This document shows positions 1 to 7,915 of a DNA stretch of 20,387 bases, piece after piece. The translations under genes were made by a program, and so were the position numbers. The notes under the pieces are model-generated. The model was not told the origin of the DNA, made no database searches, and was given only the letters and a program-made list of their open reading frames with translations. The stretch lies in NCBI GenBank assembly GCA_937926065.1, contig CALANM010000059.1:1-20387 (forward strand), written 5' to 3'. How positions within the stretch are numbered: position 1 is the first letter of the stretch; each line of letters begins with the position of its first letter. The stretch comes from an uncultured Microbacterium sp. GTDB lineage: Bacteria; Actinomycetota; Actinomycetes; Actinomycetales; Microbacteriaceae.

Positions 1-759
1 GTCGGCGCGCCCGCGCCCCGCCCCCGCCGCGGCGTCGCAAAACGAATCTTCGCCACGGTCGGAGGCATCCTCAGCGTCGGGCTGCTGCTCGCGGTGCTGT
101 TCATCGCGAGCCTTGCGATCGTCATCCCCACGATCGCCGGGGCCGTGCCCCTCACCGTGCTCTCGAACTCCATGGCCCCCACCATGCCCGTCGGCTCGCT
201 CGCCATCGTGCGCCCCACCATGCCCACGCTCACAGAAGTCGCGCAGGCGCTCGAGCCCGCCGAGATCGACGAAATCAACCGCATCGACGAGATCCGCCCC
301 GGCGACGTCATCGTGTTCGCGCCCCGCGCGAACGAAGAGATGCTCATCATCCACCGCGTGCTCACCGTCGAAGTCAACAGTGCAGGGCAGCGGACCTTCA
401 CCACACAGGGCGACAACAACAGCGGAATCGACGACCCCGTCGCCGGCCACCAAGTGCGCGCCGTCCTGTGGTATCACCTGCCCTGGCTCGGATACGTCAA
501 CAACTCTGTCGACCCCGACACCCGACGCACCATCGGCATCGTCGCCGCCGGCATCGCATTCGCATGGGCCGCAGTGCACTTCGCGCGCGCCCTTCGACCG
601 CGCCCAAGACGGCGCACAACATCCGGGTCCCTCAACACGACAACGGAGCTGCCCGACGCGAGCTCAACCGACGCGAGCTCAACCGACGTCGAGGCGCCGC
701 AGGAAGCGCCTCTCACTCGGGCGACCAGGTCGTCAGCGCCGCCCGCGACTCGAGATTGA
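1..759 (+). CDS. SipW-type signal peptidase I (5' end outside window)
   Basis: Membrane serine peptidase of family S26 that removes signal peptides from exported proteins. The frame is open from base 1 and has no ATG or GTG before 94, where a GTG lies inside the first membrane segment. The true start is therefore probably upstream and this entry is 5'-partial (252 residues visible). Counting from base 1: basic residues, a hydrophobic segment at about 16-50, then the catalytic-serine box SNSMAPTM (Ser57). GDVIVFAP is about residues 101-108. IIHRVL carries His118 where the bacterial Lys-type enzymes have lysine, and GDNNSGIDD supplies acidic residues. Ser-His-Asp marks the SipW/ER type rather than LepB. 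A second membrane segment lies near residues 175-200, followed by a low-complexity Ser/Thr/Asp tail. Its last 47 bases overlap the opposing regulator gene. Substrates are not visible here; SipW relatives often serve a neighbouring secreted protein, which would lie upstream. Confidence 0.85.
   Translation, partial: VGAPAPRPRRGVAKRIFATVGGILSVGLLLAVLFIASLAIVIPTIAGAVPLTVLSNSMAPTMPVGSLAIVRPTMPTLTEVAQALEPAEIDEINRIDEIRPGDVIVFAPRANEEMLIIHRVLTVEVNSAGQRTFTTQGDNNSGIDDPVAGHQVRAVLWYHLPWLGYVNNSVDPDTRRTIGIVAAGIAFAWAAVHFARALRPRPRRRTTSGSLNTTTELPDASSTDASSTDVEAPQEAPLTRATRSSAPPATRD
655..684 (+). repeat. 15-bp tandem duplication in signal peptidase tail
   Basis: Two perfect consecutive copies of GACGCGAGCTCAACC (655-669 and 670-684), followed by a partial third start (GACG). 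Each copy encodes Asp-Ala-Ser-Ser-Thr in the C-terminal tail. The copy number keeps the frame, so it changes tail length without disrupting the enzyme. It looks like a simple slippage duplication. Confidence 0.85.
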
Positions 760-3301
760 GCTTCTTCAAGAGCCGATAGAGGTGGTTCTCGACCGTCCGG
801 TGGCTGATGAACAGTCGGCCAGCGATCTCCTTGTTCGACAAGCCTGCCCGGGCCAGCAGAGCGACCTCGCGCTCCCTATCGCTCAAAGACGACCGCCCCT
901 CCGAAGTCGAGCCCGCATGGCGATCCATAAACCCGTGCTGAGTCAACGCATCCACCTCTGACGGCGACAACGCCTCCCGGCCAGCACGCTCACGCAGCTC
1001 ATTGAGCGTCTCGACCGCCGTCACGCTCAACGCGCTCGCAGCCTCGCTGTTCGTCCGCCTCAACGCCGACTCGATCAACACCTCGTCGCCCTCCGCGAGA
1101 GCACTGTGCAGATCGACCAGCGGCTTGAAGAAGGGCAGCGGTGCGCGCTCGAACAGCTCTCGCAACTCCGCCGCCTGCTGCCGACTGTACGCACGCCGCC
1201 GGCTCGTCAGGCACAACAACGCCGACGCCAGCGACCCGCGCGCAACGTCCTCACGGGCCTGCTCATACAAGAGCTCCTCCGCACGCGTCGCGTCGCCTGC
1301 CTCATAACTCATCGTCGCGACCGCCCATGCCCGCATCGAACCCAGAACAGGTCGATACGTCAGGGGGTAAACCGCCAGCTCACCCTCGAGCACGCGAGCA
1401 AGCTCAAGGTCGCCCGCCGCCGCACGAAGCGCCGCCGCAAGAGCGAGCGTCCGCTCGTGATACGCGATACCGAAGGGGCTCGGCGGCCCCAGCCTCAAGC
1501 TGACCGCGAGGACCGACCACGCCGCATCGCGCTTGCCCGTGAGATACAGCACCTCCGCCAGCTTCAGCGAATGCAGGCGGATGCCCAGCGGATTGAGCGC
1601 GTCATAAGCCGCCTCCAAGTGCGTGCGCGCCCACTGCTCCGCCTCCTCCACACGACCCAACAGAAGCAGCGCATCACTTCGCGCCGCCTCCAGATAAGGC
1701 TGAAGAGGGGAGTCAGCATCAGGCTCCGGAGCCGCGTCGAGCGTCTCCAGTGACTCCTCCGCCCGGCCAAACTCCAGCAGCAGACCTGCACGCGTCAGAG
1801 CAGACCAGATCTGAGCGTGACGCGCGCCGCCCACAAGGCGAAGCCTCTGGAGCGTGGCGTCGTCGGCGACATGCACGCCCCAGCTGACCTCGAACATCAG
1901 CGCCTGAGCCTCCAGGATCGCGCCGTCTCCACCCAGCCGCGACGCCTGTTCGCGAAGGAAGGCGGTGGTCGCTGCCAGGTCGCCGGTCTGCCACAGCATC
2001 CACTGCGCACGGCGGGTGAGATAGATGGCGACGACGTGCACCGGGTCGGACGGCCGGATCGCGGTCGCATCAAAGATCTCATCGACCTGTTCCGGGTTCG
2101 GTCGAGACATGAGCCCATCGATGAAGGTGACCGCGTTCGCGAGGGAAGGATCGGCCCGCCAGTGCGCCCGGCGCGATGCATCTTGCACAGCGGCGCGCTC
2201 ATGCACGAGGGCGACCAGTTCGGCGGCGTGTCGCAGGTGACCCGCATCATCAGCGGCAGCACCTGCCAATAGTCGATCCACGAGGTCGCTGCGAGGCGGA
2301 CGCGAGGGCTCGTACGCTGACCCGAAGACCTCGCCGGCTCGACGCGCCAGAAGCCGGCGGTCGACATCAGTGAGTCGAGTGCGCACGGCATGCGACAGGG
2401 CCGGCGGCGACACCGTGACCATGTCGCCGCGCGCGGAGCGATAGACGGTGACGCGTTCGAGCTCGGCGAGCTCCGAGAGCACTTCGGCGCCGACGAGGTC
2501 CGTGGCGTTGTCAAAGGTGACCGGTCCCGCCCAGGCGAGCGCTTGGAGACCGCGCAACGCCTCGGGCGACAGCGACCGGGTCAGCGCCTGCGCGACCATG
2601 TCGTGCTGCACGGCGTCGAGTGACCCGGTCTCGGTCCACAGTCCGTCGACCAACTCGATGACGCCGGAGAACCGCGCCGCGTCGATCAGCGCGATGGCGG
2701 CGGCAGGGTTGCCGGCCGAACGCGCCGATATCGACGAGATGAGATTCGCATCGGGCGGCCCGCCGAGGTGCGTGGTGAGGAGGGAGGACAGCCCCCAGAA
2801 CCCGAGCGGGACGAGCCGCGCCTCAGCCATCACGCGTCCTTCGAAGACCCGCCGCACGCCGATGTTGTGGTCCTGGCCGCCCGGACGGATAGAAGCGACC
2901 AGTCGCACCCGTGGGCTCTGGGTGAGCCGGTCGACAATGCGCAGCGAAGCGGTGTCGAGCGTGTCGATGTCATCGACGACGACGATGTTCCCCAGCGCTC
3001 CATGGAGCTCCTCGTCGAGCAGTTGGAACAGCGCCGCGTCCGTGGGGGACGCAGCGTGCCGAGATCGCGCGACTACGTCGTGCAGCAGGATGGCGCCGTA
3101 CGGCACGTCCGTGAGTGACGCCCTCCCGTCGATGCGAACGACGTGCGCGCCGTCGTTCGTGGCACCCGCGGCGAATCGAGAGAGCACCGTGCTCTTGCCG
3201 GAACCCGTGTCGGCGGTGACGAGCACATCGCGGCCGATCGTCACCCACTGGGTGATCGCGTGTGCTGCTCCGGCGAGTTCTGCGGGGTCCACACCGGGCA
3301 T
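713..3301 (-). CDS. LuxR-family regulator with N-terminal AAA-type ATPase (LAL-like)
   Basis: A large (862 aa) signal-transduction transcription factor of the MalT/LAL architecture. Walker A is TADTGSGKST at residues 29-38 and Walker B is NIVVVDDID at 106-113. A long alpha-helical, TPR-like middle follows. A C-terminal LuxR helix-turn-helix lies at about residues 800-855, recognisable by LSDREREV, GLSNKEIA and SHRTVENHLYRLLKKL. Such proteins are ATP-dependent activators; the ligand is unknown. The ATG at 3301 is preceded by GGAAGA at about 1-2 bases spacing with a purine-rich run further up. The next gene upstream on the same strand ends 50 bp away, so co-transcription with the epimerase is possible. 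The 3' end overlaps the signal peptidase gene tail-to-tail by 47 bp. Nothing in its position ties it to the catabolic island downstream. Confidence 0.9.
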   Translation of the reverse strand: MPGVDPAELAGAAHAITQWVTIGRDVLVTADTGSGKSTVLSRFAAGATNDGAHVVRIDGRASLTDVPYGAILLHDVVARSRHAASPTDAALFQLLDEELHGALGNIVVVDDIDTLDTASLRIVDRLTQSPRVRLVASIRPGGQDHNIGVRRVFEGRVMAEARLVPLGFWGLSSLLTTHLGGPPDANLISSISARSAGNPAAAIALIDAARFSGVIELVDGLWTETGSLDAVQHDMVAQALTRSLSPEALRGLQALAWAGPVTFDNATDLVGAEVLSELAELERVTVYRSARGDMVTVSPPALSHAVRTRLTDVDRRLLARRAGEVFGSAYEPSRPPRSDLVDRLLAGAAADDAGHLRHAAELVALVHERAAVQDASRRAHWRADPSLANAVTFIDGLMSRPNPEQVDEIFDATAIRPSDPVHVVAIYLTRRAQWMLWQTGDLAATTAFLREQASRLGGDGAILEAQALMFEVSWGVHVADDATLQRLRLVGGARHAQIWSALTRAGLLLEFGRAEESLETLDAAPEPDADSPLQPYLEAARSDALLLLGRVEEAEQWARTHLEAAYDALNPLGIRLHSLKLAEVLYLTGKRDAAWSVLAVSLRLGPPSPFGIAYHERTLALAAALRAAAGDLELARVLEGELAVYPLTYRPVLGSMRAWAVATMSYEAGDATRAEELLYEQAREDVARGSLASALLCLTSRRRAYSRQQAAELRELFERAPLPFFKPLVDLHSALAEGDEVLIESALRRTNSEAASALSVTAVETLNELRERAGREALSPSEVDALTQHGFMDRHAGSTSEGRSSLSDREREVALLARAGLSNKEIAGRLFISHRTVENHLYRLLKKLNLESRAALTTWSPE

Positions 3302-3351
3302 TCTTCCACCGCGGTGCGTTTCCGCGCCTCCCCATTCCCCAACGAGGGGGG

Positions 3352-4200
3352 TCAGTGCTGCGTGTCGCGCCAGGAGTGCTGGGGGCGATAGCCGAGCAGG
3401 CGCTGCGCCTTCGCGGTCGAGAAGAGCGATTCGTTCACCCCGAGCTCGCGTCGGATCTCCACCTCAGGGAACACCTGAGCGACGAGTTCGGCGTTCGGCG
3501 TGCTCATGACGGTGTCTGCTGCCGCGATGAGGAAACGGTCGAACCCGGGCGGCGCGACCTCGAGCGCGCGGATCACCGCCTGGGCCCCGTCGCGCGCGTC
3601 GATGTAGCTCCAGAGGTTCCACTTGCGCCGGAGAGGGTCTGCGTCGAAAGACGGGAACTCCTCGTAGTCGGCGGGCACCATGACGTTCGAGAACCGCAGC
3701 GCGGTGATCGACACCTCGGGATGCCAGCGCACCAGCTCGGTCGCGAGCTGCTCCTCGAGGTGCTTCACGAGCGAGTACACCGACTCCGGGCGGGCCGGAT
3801 ATTCCTCATCAAGGGGGATATAGGGCGGCGGGGTGTCGAAGGGGAGACCCTGCACCGTCTCGCTCGAGGCGTACACGATCCGGTCGATGCCCAGGCGCAG
3901 CGCCGCCCAGAACACGTTGAACGTGGTCGTGATGTTGTTGTGGAACGTCGCGACGTCGGGCACGATGCCGGGCGCGGGAATGGCGGCGAGATGGACGAGG
4001 GCGTCGAACCCGTCGTGGAGGTCGTTCACGCTTGTGAGCGCGTCGACGACCTGCCCATAGTCCGTGAGGTCCACACGCACGAAACCATCGCCGCGCTCGC
4101 CGACTCGGTCGAGGCCGATGACCTCATGGCCCGCCTCGGCGAGTTCTCGTGAGACGACGGTGCCGAGCTTTCCGGATGATCCTGTGAGGGCGACGCGCAT
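3352..4200 (-). CDS. NAD-dependent epimerase/dehydratase (extended SDR)
   Basis: 282 aa, the usual size for an extended short-chain dehydrogenase. An N-terminal Rossmann fold begins at once with TGSSGKLG (residues 6-13), and Asp31 at the end of the second strand suggests NAD rather than NADP. The catalytic residues are Ser112/113 (YASSETVQG) and Tyr142-xxx-Lys146 (SVYSLVKH). The family interconverts nucleotide sugars or oxidises uronates and other sugars; the substrate cannot be read from the sequence. The ATG at 4200 is the only start that keeps the dinucleotide loop. The six Gs directly abutting the ATG are too close to be a normal ribosome binding site, so initiation may be leaderless or depend on the upstream gene (stop 50 bp away). 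Confidence 0.88.
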   Translation of the reverse strand: MRVALTGSSGKLGTVVSRELAEAGHEVIGLDRVGERGDGFVRVDLTDYGQVVDALTSVNDLHDGFDALVHLAAIPAPGIVPDVATFHNNITTTFNVFWAALRLGIDRIVYASSETVQGLPFDTPPPYIPLDEEYPARPESVYSLVKHLEEQLATELVRWHPEVSITALRFSNVMVPADYEEFPSFDADPLRRKWNLWSYIDARDGAQAVIRALEVAPPGFDRFLIAAADTVMSTPNAELVAQVFPEVEIRRELGVNESLFSTAKAQRLLGYRPQHSWRDTQH

Positions 4201-4250
4201 CCCCCCAGCCTGCCACCGTTTCGAGTGGGTGCGGGGCCGTCAGTCGGCGG

Positions 4251-4832
4251 TCACGCGCTGGTCTCTGCGGCCGTCTTGGTCTTCTGCACCTTGCTCACGA
4301 GATCGCTGAGGCCCGAGGCCCCGCCCATGATCGCTGTCGCCGTGAGGATGAGGTCGACCAGGGCCGGGACGTCGGCGTACCCGAGCGAGGTCAGCAGCGA
4401 GAACTTGAACAGCCCCACAAGCGGCATCGCGAGAAGGAAGGCGAGCCCGTTGGTGAGGAGCGCCTTCTCGATATCGGCGGTGGTGACCGTCTTGGCCCCC
4501 TCGGTCTGCGTGTCGGCCGAGAAGACGCCCACGGCGACACCTCGTGCAGCGGCGGCCTGCGCCCGGAGCACCGTGAGGCCCCTCTGCTTCTTCGTCGTCG
4601 CCGTGGGCTCCTTGCTCACCGCGGCGACGAGGCGGTCGAAGACCGGCACGAGCACCTGGTTCGCTCTCTCGATCGCCTGAGCGAGCACGTAGAGGATCGC
4701 GAACGCGGCGATCCCCTCGACCTGGTTCTGAGCGACCGTCGATGCTGAGGCGATGATCGGCCCCAGTATGAGCCCGACGACCACCAGCACGACGGTCGCG
4801 ACGATATAGGGCAGGCGAACGACAGTGTCCAC
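4251..4832 (-). CDS. Hypothetical integral membrane protein
   Basis: I do not recognise this 193-aa protein. It has a strongly hydrophobic N-terminal segment (about residues 8-30), a second moderately hydrophobic stretch (about 40-55), and a hydrophilic central region rich in Lys/Thr/Ala (about 68-118). Two further membrane segments lie at about 125-150 and 153-172, and the C-terminus is basic. This frame was preferred over the overlapping, arginine-rich alternative (4240-4854, same strand) because of its membrane-protein composition and plausible GTG start at 4832, with a G-rich stretch about 9-13 bases upstream. It sits between the epimerase (50 bp downstream) and the hydratase gene (97 bp upstream). 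No enzymatic motif is visible. Confidence 0.65.
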   Translation of the reverse strand: MDTVVRLPYIVATVVLVVVGLILGPIIASASTVAQNQVEGIAAFAILYVLAQAIERANQVLVPVFDRLVAAVSKEPTATTKKQRGLTVLRAQAAAARGVAVGVFSADTQTEGAKTVTTADIEKALLTNGLAFLLAMPLVGLFKFSLLTSLGYADVPALVDLILTATAIMGGASGLSDLVSKVQKTKTAAETSA

Positions 4833-4929
4833 GAGGCAACCCCCAGTTCCTCATTGCGGTTGGGGGGAAGCTACACCCTTCGCCCGTGCGTGGCTAGAGG
4901 CCGTGTGGCCGAGCCGGCACGCGTGGCGC

Positions 4930-5706
4930 CTACCGGCCGGTCCAGCGCGGCGCGCGCTTCTCGGCGAACGCCGTCGCACCCTCCCTGGCGTCGTCACTGG
5001 CGAGCACCTGGGGGAACAGGTCGTCGTTGAGGCGCCAGGCCGATTCCTCGTCGGCCGAGCGTCCCTCGTGGAGCTCGTAGGCGACCTGCTTGGCCCCGAT
5101 GACGCCGAGGGGAGCGTTGGCCGCGATGGTCTTCGCGATCGCCTGGGCCTGTGCGAGTGCCTCACCGGGCTCGGTGAGCCGGCTGACGAGTCCGTGGGCG
5201 GCCGCAGTCTCGGCATCGATCGGATCGCCGGTGAGCATGTGCAGCATGGCGAGCTTGAGAGGAAGCTGGCGCACCAGGCGGAGCGCCCCGCCCGCGCCGG
5301 GGTAGAGGCCGACCTTCACCTCGGGAAGCGCGAAGCGCGACGAGCGCGACGCGACGAGGATGTCGGCGGTGAGCGCGAGCTCGAACCCCCCGCCGAAAGC
5401 GATGCCGTCGACGGCTGCGATGAGCGGCTTGGCGATGCGCTGGCGCGTTCCGAACGAGCCCCACTCCGGGTCGCCCTGGGTGGGCTTTCCCGCGGCGACC
5501 GACTTGAGGTCGGCTCCCGCGCTGAAGGCGCGGCCCCCGGCGCCGGTCACGACGACGACGCGGACCTCGGGGTCGGCATCGGCGTCCACGAGAGCGGCGA
5601 TGAAGGCGTCGTTGAGCTCCTGGTCGAACGCGTTCATCGCGTCGGGGCGGTGAAGCGTCAGCGTGAGGACGCCGTCGTCGAGCGTCGACAGCAGGACGTC
5701 GCTCAC
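4930..5706 (-). CDS. Enoyl-CoA hydratase (crotonase family)
   Basis: 258-aa cytoplasmic enzyme that hydrates trans-2-enoyl-CoA to 3-hydroxyacyl-CoA, the second beta-oxidation step. The oxyanion-hole region GRAFSAGADLKS (residues 58-69) and DGIAFGGGFELAL (100-112) are present. Both catalytic glutamates of the classical rat/E. coli hydratases are kept: Glu109 in GGGFELA and Glu129 in LPEV, with the standard 20-residue spacing. This supports true hydratase activity. The frame stays open far upstream, but homology begins at GTG 5706. That GTG overlaps the stop of the dehydrogenase gene by four bases (GTGA), so translation is probably coupled and the two genes form one operon. The 97 bp after its stop hold only a weak imperfect hairpin and no gene. 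Confidence 0.93.
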   Translation of the reverse strand: MSDVLLSTLDDGVLTLTLHRPDAMNAFDQELNDAFIAALVDADADPEVRVVVVTGAGGRAFSAGADLKSVAAGKPTQGDPEWGSFGTRQRIAKPLIAAVDGIAFGGGFELALTADILVASRSSRFALPEVKVGLYPGAGGALRLVRQLPLKLAMLHMLTGDPIDAETAAAHGLVSRLTEPGEALAQAQAIAKTIAANAPLGVIGAKQVAYELHEGRSADEESAWRLNDDLFPQVLASDDAREGATAFAEKRAPRWTGR

Positions 5707-6581
5707 TTGCCGGCCTCGGTGTGGTCGTAGAAGCCCTTGCCGGTCTTTCGGCCGAGGAGGCCGGCGGCGACCATGCGGGTGAGCAGCTGCGGCGGCGCGA
5801 ACTGCGGGTTTCCGGTCTGGTCGTAGATCATCTTGCCGGCGCGGTAGGCGACGTCGACGCCGGTCAGGTCGGCGGTCTCCAGCGGACCCATCTTGTGTCC
5901 GAAGCCGAGCGTGCAGGCAAGGTCGACGTCGCGGGCGGTGGCGAGACCTTCGTCGACGATGCGGGCCGCCTCCTGCGTGAGCACGGTGATGAGGCGAGAG
6001 GTGACGAAGCCGGCGGTGTCGCGGTTGACGAGGATGGTCGTCTTGCCGAACGCCTCGGCCAGCGCGCGGGCGCGCGCGACGGTCTCGTCGCTCGTCGCCA
6101 GGCCGCGGATGATCTCGCACAGCTGCATGGCAGGAACGGGGGAGAAGAAGTGCATGCCGATGACGCGGTCGGCGTAGTCGCCGTTCCCGGCGATGGCGGA
6201 GATCGAGATGGCCGACGTGTTGGTGGCGAGAAGCGTCTCGGGTCCGACGACGGCGGCGATCTGCGCGAACGTGTCGCGCTTGATGTCGACATTCTCGATG
6301 ATCGCTTCGATGACGGCGTCGGCGTCCTTCAGCCCGTCGAGGGTAGGCGTGACCGAGATACGGGCCACGGCGGGAGCCACGGCATCCGCCTCGAAGCGTC
6401 CGCGGGCAACCTGCCGCTCGAGTGCCGCCTCGATCTTCTGGACGGCGCTTTCGGCGGCACCCTCGGCCGCGTCGTAGAGGACGACGTCGAATCCGGCGAC
6501 CGCCGCCACTTGCGCGATCCCCGAGCCCATGAGCCCGGAGCCGACGATGCCGACCTTCTTCACACCTGCGACGTCAGCCAA
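5703..6581 (-). CDS. 3-hydroxyacyl-CoA dehydrogenase (PaaH/HBD type)
   Basis: 292-aa NAD-dependent enzyme oxidising 3-hydroxyacyl-CoA to 3-ketoacyl-CoA. GSGLMGSG (residues 14-21) is the Rossmann loop. ATNTSAIS and GMHFFSPVPAMQLCEII contain the conserved Asn/Ser and catalytic His of the family, and the C-terminal dimerisation domain with GF(V)TSRL and G(F)GHKMGPLE is complete. I place the start at TTG 6581: GGAG sits about 7 bases before it and it gives the expected MADVAGVKK... N-terminus. An upstream ATG at 6635 would add 18 residues without family resemblance and would extend translation across the operator region. It forms a GTGA-coupled operon with the hydratase and diverges from the thiolase operon. 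Confidence 0.92.
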   Translation of the reverse strand: MADVAGVKKVGIVGSGLMGSGIAQVAAVAGFDVVLYDAAEGAAESAVQKIEAALERQVARGRFEADAVAPAVARISVTPTLDGLKDADAVIEAIIENVDIKRDTFAQIAAVVGPETLLATNTSAISISAIAGNGDYADRVIGMHFFSPVPAMQLCEIIRGLATSDETVARARALAEAFGKTTILVNRDTAGFVTSRLITVLTQEAARIVDEGLATARDVDLACTLGFGHKMGPLETADLTGVDVAYRAGKMIYDQTGNPQFAPPQLLTRMVAAGLLGRKTGKGFYDHTEAGK

Positions 6582-6611
6582 GACTGTCTCCTTCGACTTG
6601 AACGGGGGCTT

Positions 6612-6650
6612 TGTCAACACATTGACATATATCATCCTGCCGCCTACGCT
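6612..6650 (+). promoter_or_regulatory. Thiolase promoter with inverted-repeat operator
   Basis: TTGACA (6622-6627), 17 bp, then TACGCT (6645-6650) reads as a strong vegetative promoter for the thiolase operon, with a start near 6657. The -35 box is the right arm of a perfect inverted repeat TGTCAA-CACA-TTGACA (6612-6627, arms 6 bp, spacer 4 bp). A bound dimeric repressor would block RNA polymerase and could also affect the divergent dehydrogenase-hydratase operon, whose start codon is at 6581. The patch is AT-rich against its surroundings. MarR and TetR dimers commonly bind such repeats; which of the two local MarR proteins uses it is not shown. Confidence 0.65.
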
Positions 6651-6697
6651 CGGAGTCGTCAAGGGCGCGCTGGGTGTCGCCCGGGAAGGCTCTTCAG

Positions 6698-7915
6698 ATG
6701 TCCGTGTTCGCTGATGACGACGTCGTCGTCGCCTCCACCGCCCGCACGCCGATCGGTCGCGCCCGCAAGGGCTCGCTCGTCTCAATGCGCCCCGACGACC
6801 TGGCTGTCATCGCCTTCGGCGAAGCCGTCCGTCGCGTTCCCGGTCTCACCTACGACGACGTCGACGACCTGTACCTCGGCAACGCGGAGCCTTACGGCGA
6901 GCACGGACAGAACATCGCGCGCCGCGTCGCGATCCTCCTCGGCTCCGACCGGCTGCCCGGCGCGACCGTCAACCGCTTCTGCTCGTCGTCGGTGCTCGCG
7001 ACCCGCATGGCGTTCCACGCGCTCAAGGCCGGCGAAGGCGACGCCTACCTGGTGGGCGGCGTCGAGTGCACATCGCGCAACATCCCCGAAGACCCGCAGC
7101 CGAACCCCCTGTTCGACGGCACCGTCGAGCGCGTGCAGCAGCAGCTCGCGTCGGGCACCTGGACAGACCCCCGCGGGGAAGGCCTGCTGCCCGCCTATTA
7201 CGTCATGATGGGCCTCACCGCCGAGCTCGTCGCCCGCCAGACGGGCACCACCCGCCAGATGCAGGACGAGTTCGCCGCCCTGTCGCAGCAGCGCGCCGTC
7301 GCCTCGTGGGAAGCGGGCTTCTTCGATAACGAGATCGTGCCCGTCACCCTCGCCGACGGCACCGTCGTGACGAAGGACGACGGTCCGCGCCCGGGCACGA
7401 CCGTGGAGACCCTCTCGGGCCTGAACCCCGTCTTCATCCCCGACGGCACCGTGACCGCCGGCAACGCGTGCCCCCTCAACGACGGCGCCTCGGCGGCCGT
7501 GCTCATGACCGGCCGCAAGGCCAAGGAGCTCGGCATCCAGCCCCTCGCGCGCATCCTGTCGTCGGGCGTCTCGGCGCTCTCGCCCGAGCTCATGGGCCTC
7601 GGCCCCATCGGTGCGTCGCGCCAGGCGCTCGGCCGCGCCGGTCTCACGGCGGCCGACATCGACGTCATGGAGCTCAACGAGGCCTTCGCCGCGCAGGTCG
7701 TTCCGTCGGCGAAGGAGATCGGCGTCCCGATCGAGAAGACCAACCCCCACGGCGGCGCGATCGCTCTCGGCCACCCGTTCGGCTCGACCGGCACCCGCAT
7801 GCTCGGCACGCTCATCAACGACCTCCACACCGACGGGGGCCAGTTCGGTCTGCTGACCCTGTGCGTCGGCGGCGGCCAGGGCATGGCGCTCGTGGTCGAG
7901 GCGCTGCGCGACTGA
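6698..7915 (+). CDS. Acetyl-CoA acyltransferase (3-ketoacyl-CoA thiolase)
   Basis: 405-aa thiolase that cleaves 3-ketoacyl-CoA with CoA to acetyl-CoA and a shortened acyl-CoA, the last step of beta-oxidation. The nucleophilic Cys95 lies in VNRFCSSSV, His359 in GGAIALGHPFGSTG, and the acid/base Cys389 in LCVGGGQGM. The NEAFAAQ motif is also present. The usual CGSG after the first cysteine is CSSS here. GGGAAGG-like sequence at 6683-6689, about 8 bases before ATG 6698, decides the start over GTG 6674. The stop overlaps the next ATG (TGATG), so translation is coupled to the second crotonase. Chain-length preference cannot be read from the sequence. Confidence 0.94.
   Translation: MSVFADDDVVVASTARTPIGRARKGSLVSMRPDDLAVIAFGEAVRRVPGLTYDDVDDLYLGNAEPYGEHGQNIARRVAILLGSDRLPGATVNRFCSSSVLATRMAFHALKAGEGDAYLVGGVECTSRNIPEDPQPNPLFDGTVERVQQQLASGTWTDPRGEGLLPAYYVMMGLTAELVARQTGTTRQMQDEFAALSQQRAVASWEAGFFDNEIVPVTLADGTVVTKDDGPRPGTTVETLSGLNPVFIPDGTVTAGNACPLNDGASAAVLMTGRKAKELGIQPLARILSSGVSALSPELMGLGPIGASRQALGRAGLTAADIDVMELNEAFAAQVVPSAKEIGVPIEKTNPHGGAIALGHPFGSTGTRMLGTLINDLHTDGGQFGLLTLCVGGGQGMALVVEALRD

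Noticed and set aside
4891..4902. CTAGAGGCCGTG as another CTAGA-type operator
   Set aside because: Only the left half matches; the right half (TCTAG) is absent and the site lies downstream of the hydratase gene.
4833..4929. Possible terminator hairpins after the hydratase gene
   Set aside because: Only short imperfect stems (six pairs with a bulge) and no T-run; too weak to call.
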